The notes below the pieces were generated by a model that ran no database searches, was not told the DNA's origin, and worked only from the letters and a program-made list of their open reading frames with translations. Positions 63,528-64,000 of a stretch of 64,000 nucleotides of DNA are shown here, one piece after another; position 1 is the stretch's first letter, and each line of letters starts with the position of its first letter. Where the stretch lies: positions 2,604,001 to 2,668,000 of the forward strand of contig NC_021172.1 of the NCBI RefSeq assembly GCF_000230975.2, in the 5' to 3' direction. The position numbers were made by a program, and so were the translations under genes. This stretch comes from Hyphomicrobium denitrificans 1NES1. GTDB taxonomy: Bacteria; Pseudomonadota; Alphaproteobacteria; Rhizobiales; Hyphomicrobiaceae.

Positions 63528-64000
63528 ATGACCGATTTTCAGACGCCACCCGCTGCCCCAAGCGCCAAAAAGCGCGTTGTCGTCGCCATGTCCGGTGGTG
63601 TCGACAGCTCGGTTGCGGCAGCGATCATGAAGGCCGCCGGTCATGACGTCATTGGCGTAACGCTGCAGCTCTACGACCATGGCAGCGCCACGGGTCGAAA
63701 AGGCAGTTGCTGCGCCGGCCAAGACATCCACGATGCGCGGCGCGTCGCCCAGACGCTAGGCATTCCGCATTATGTTCTCGATTACGAAGCTCGCTTCGCC
63801 CAGAAGGTGATCGAGACGTTCGCCGAAAGCTACGTGCACGGCGAGACTCCGATCCCGTGTGTTACGTGCAACAACGAGATCAAGTTCCGCGACCTGCTCG
63901 AAACGGCGAAGGATCTCGGTGCCGAGGTTCTTGTCACCGGTCACTACGTGCAGAGGCGCGAGACGGATCATGGGCCGGAACTCGCCCGGGCCGTCGATAC
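63528..64000 (+). CDS. mnmA: tRNA-specific 2-thiouridylase MnmA (partial)
   Basis: MnmA makes the 2-thio group of wobble uridine 34 in several tRNAs. The PP-loop [15 protein letters not shown] opens the protein, and the catalytic Cys lies in [16 protein letters not shown]. About 157 residues are present; the family is about 370 to 400, so the end is beyond the right edge. Confidence 0.95.
   Translation, partial: MTDFQTPPAAPSAKKRVVVAMSGGVDSSVAAAIMKAAGHDVIGVTLQLYDHGSATGRKGSCCAGQDIHDARRVAQTLGIPHYVLDYEARFAQKVIETFAESYVHGETPIPCVTCNNEIKFRDLLETAKDLGAEVLVTGHYVQRRETDHGPELARAVD

Overview
The window looks like a chromosomal segment of a Hyphomicrobium-like alphaproteobacterium (order Hyphomicrobiales). 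Base composition is GC-rich and the gene set is alphaproteobacterial: CtrA with its regulators RcdA and SciP, DUF1465/DUF1192 proteins, a fda-type class I aldolase beside a ThiE-like gene, an NAD-dependent soluble formate dehydrogenase (fds) operon typical of methylotrophs and autotrophs, and a UvrB with long N- and C-terminal tails. The genus is an inference from gene content, not a database result.

Layout. 1-3436 (minus): tolQ-tolR-tolA-tolB, with tolB running off the left edge. 3437-4072: a long regulatory gap. 4073-7381 (plus): a tight six-gene unit with three very small membrane proteins, an APC-family permease and two further membrane-associated proteins; it sits between ybgC and tolQ, which are usually neighbours. 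7413-13757 (minus): ybgC, a Tat-exported metallophosphoesterase, ruvB, a small membrane protein, ruvA, ruvC and a large membrane protein with an alpha/beta-hydrolase signature. 13928-17364: a small membrane protein, yebC, a YmdB-type phosphoesterase, 5-formyl-THF cyclo-ligase, a probable 6S RNA, zapA and a small coiled-coil protein. 17656-27257: gap, class I fba, an L,D-transpeptidase (minus), a ThiE-like protein, a Sel1-repeat protein, an inositol-monophosphatase-family protein and a MotA/ExbB-like plus OmpA/MotB-like pair. 27480-33113: an MsbA-like ABC exporter, rpmE, rcdA, a DUF1192 protein, a quinone oxidoreductase and a HAD-IIA hydrolase. 33232-36333: a degenerate EAL protein and a degenerate SDR protein, divergently transcribed.

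36402-43736 (plus): fdsR-fdsG-fdsB-fdsA-fdhD-fdsD, a complete NAD-dependent molybdenum formate dehydrogenase operon with its LysR regulator and two dyads that match the LysR T-N11-A pattern. 43795-50269: an EF-G-like GTPase with altered catalytic motifs, an aminotransferase, small secreted or membrane proteins, an SDR and a PsiF-like protein. 50551-53514: uvrB carrying a palindromic repeat element inside its reading frame. 53592-59999: a GFA-family protein, a GYD protein, a PfpI/DJ-1 protein, a paralogous pair of secreted proteins, a metallo-beta-lactamase-fold hydrolase and an outer-membrane protein that appears to contain two tandem beta-barrel units. 60072-63111: ctrA, a FliJ-like gene, a lipoprotein and sciP. 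mnmA starts at 63528 and runs off the right edge.

Functional links: TolQRAB with YbgC belong to the envelope-constriction machinery. RuvA, RuvB and RuvC resolve Holliday junctions. Gap and Fba share central carbon flux. The Fds enzyme oxidises formate to CO2 while making NADH. RcdA, CtrA and SciP are parts of one cell-cycle circuit that lie within about 33 kb here. The best candidates for undescribed biology are the six-gene permease unit with its small membrane subunits, the orphan proton-channel/OmpA pair, the degenerate EAL/SDR pair and the duplicated beta-barrel protein.
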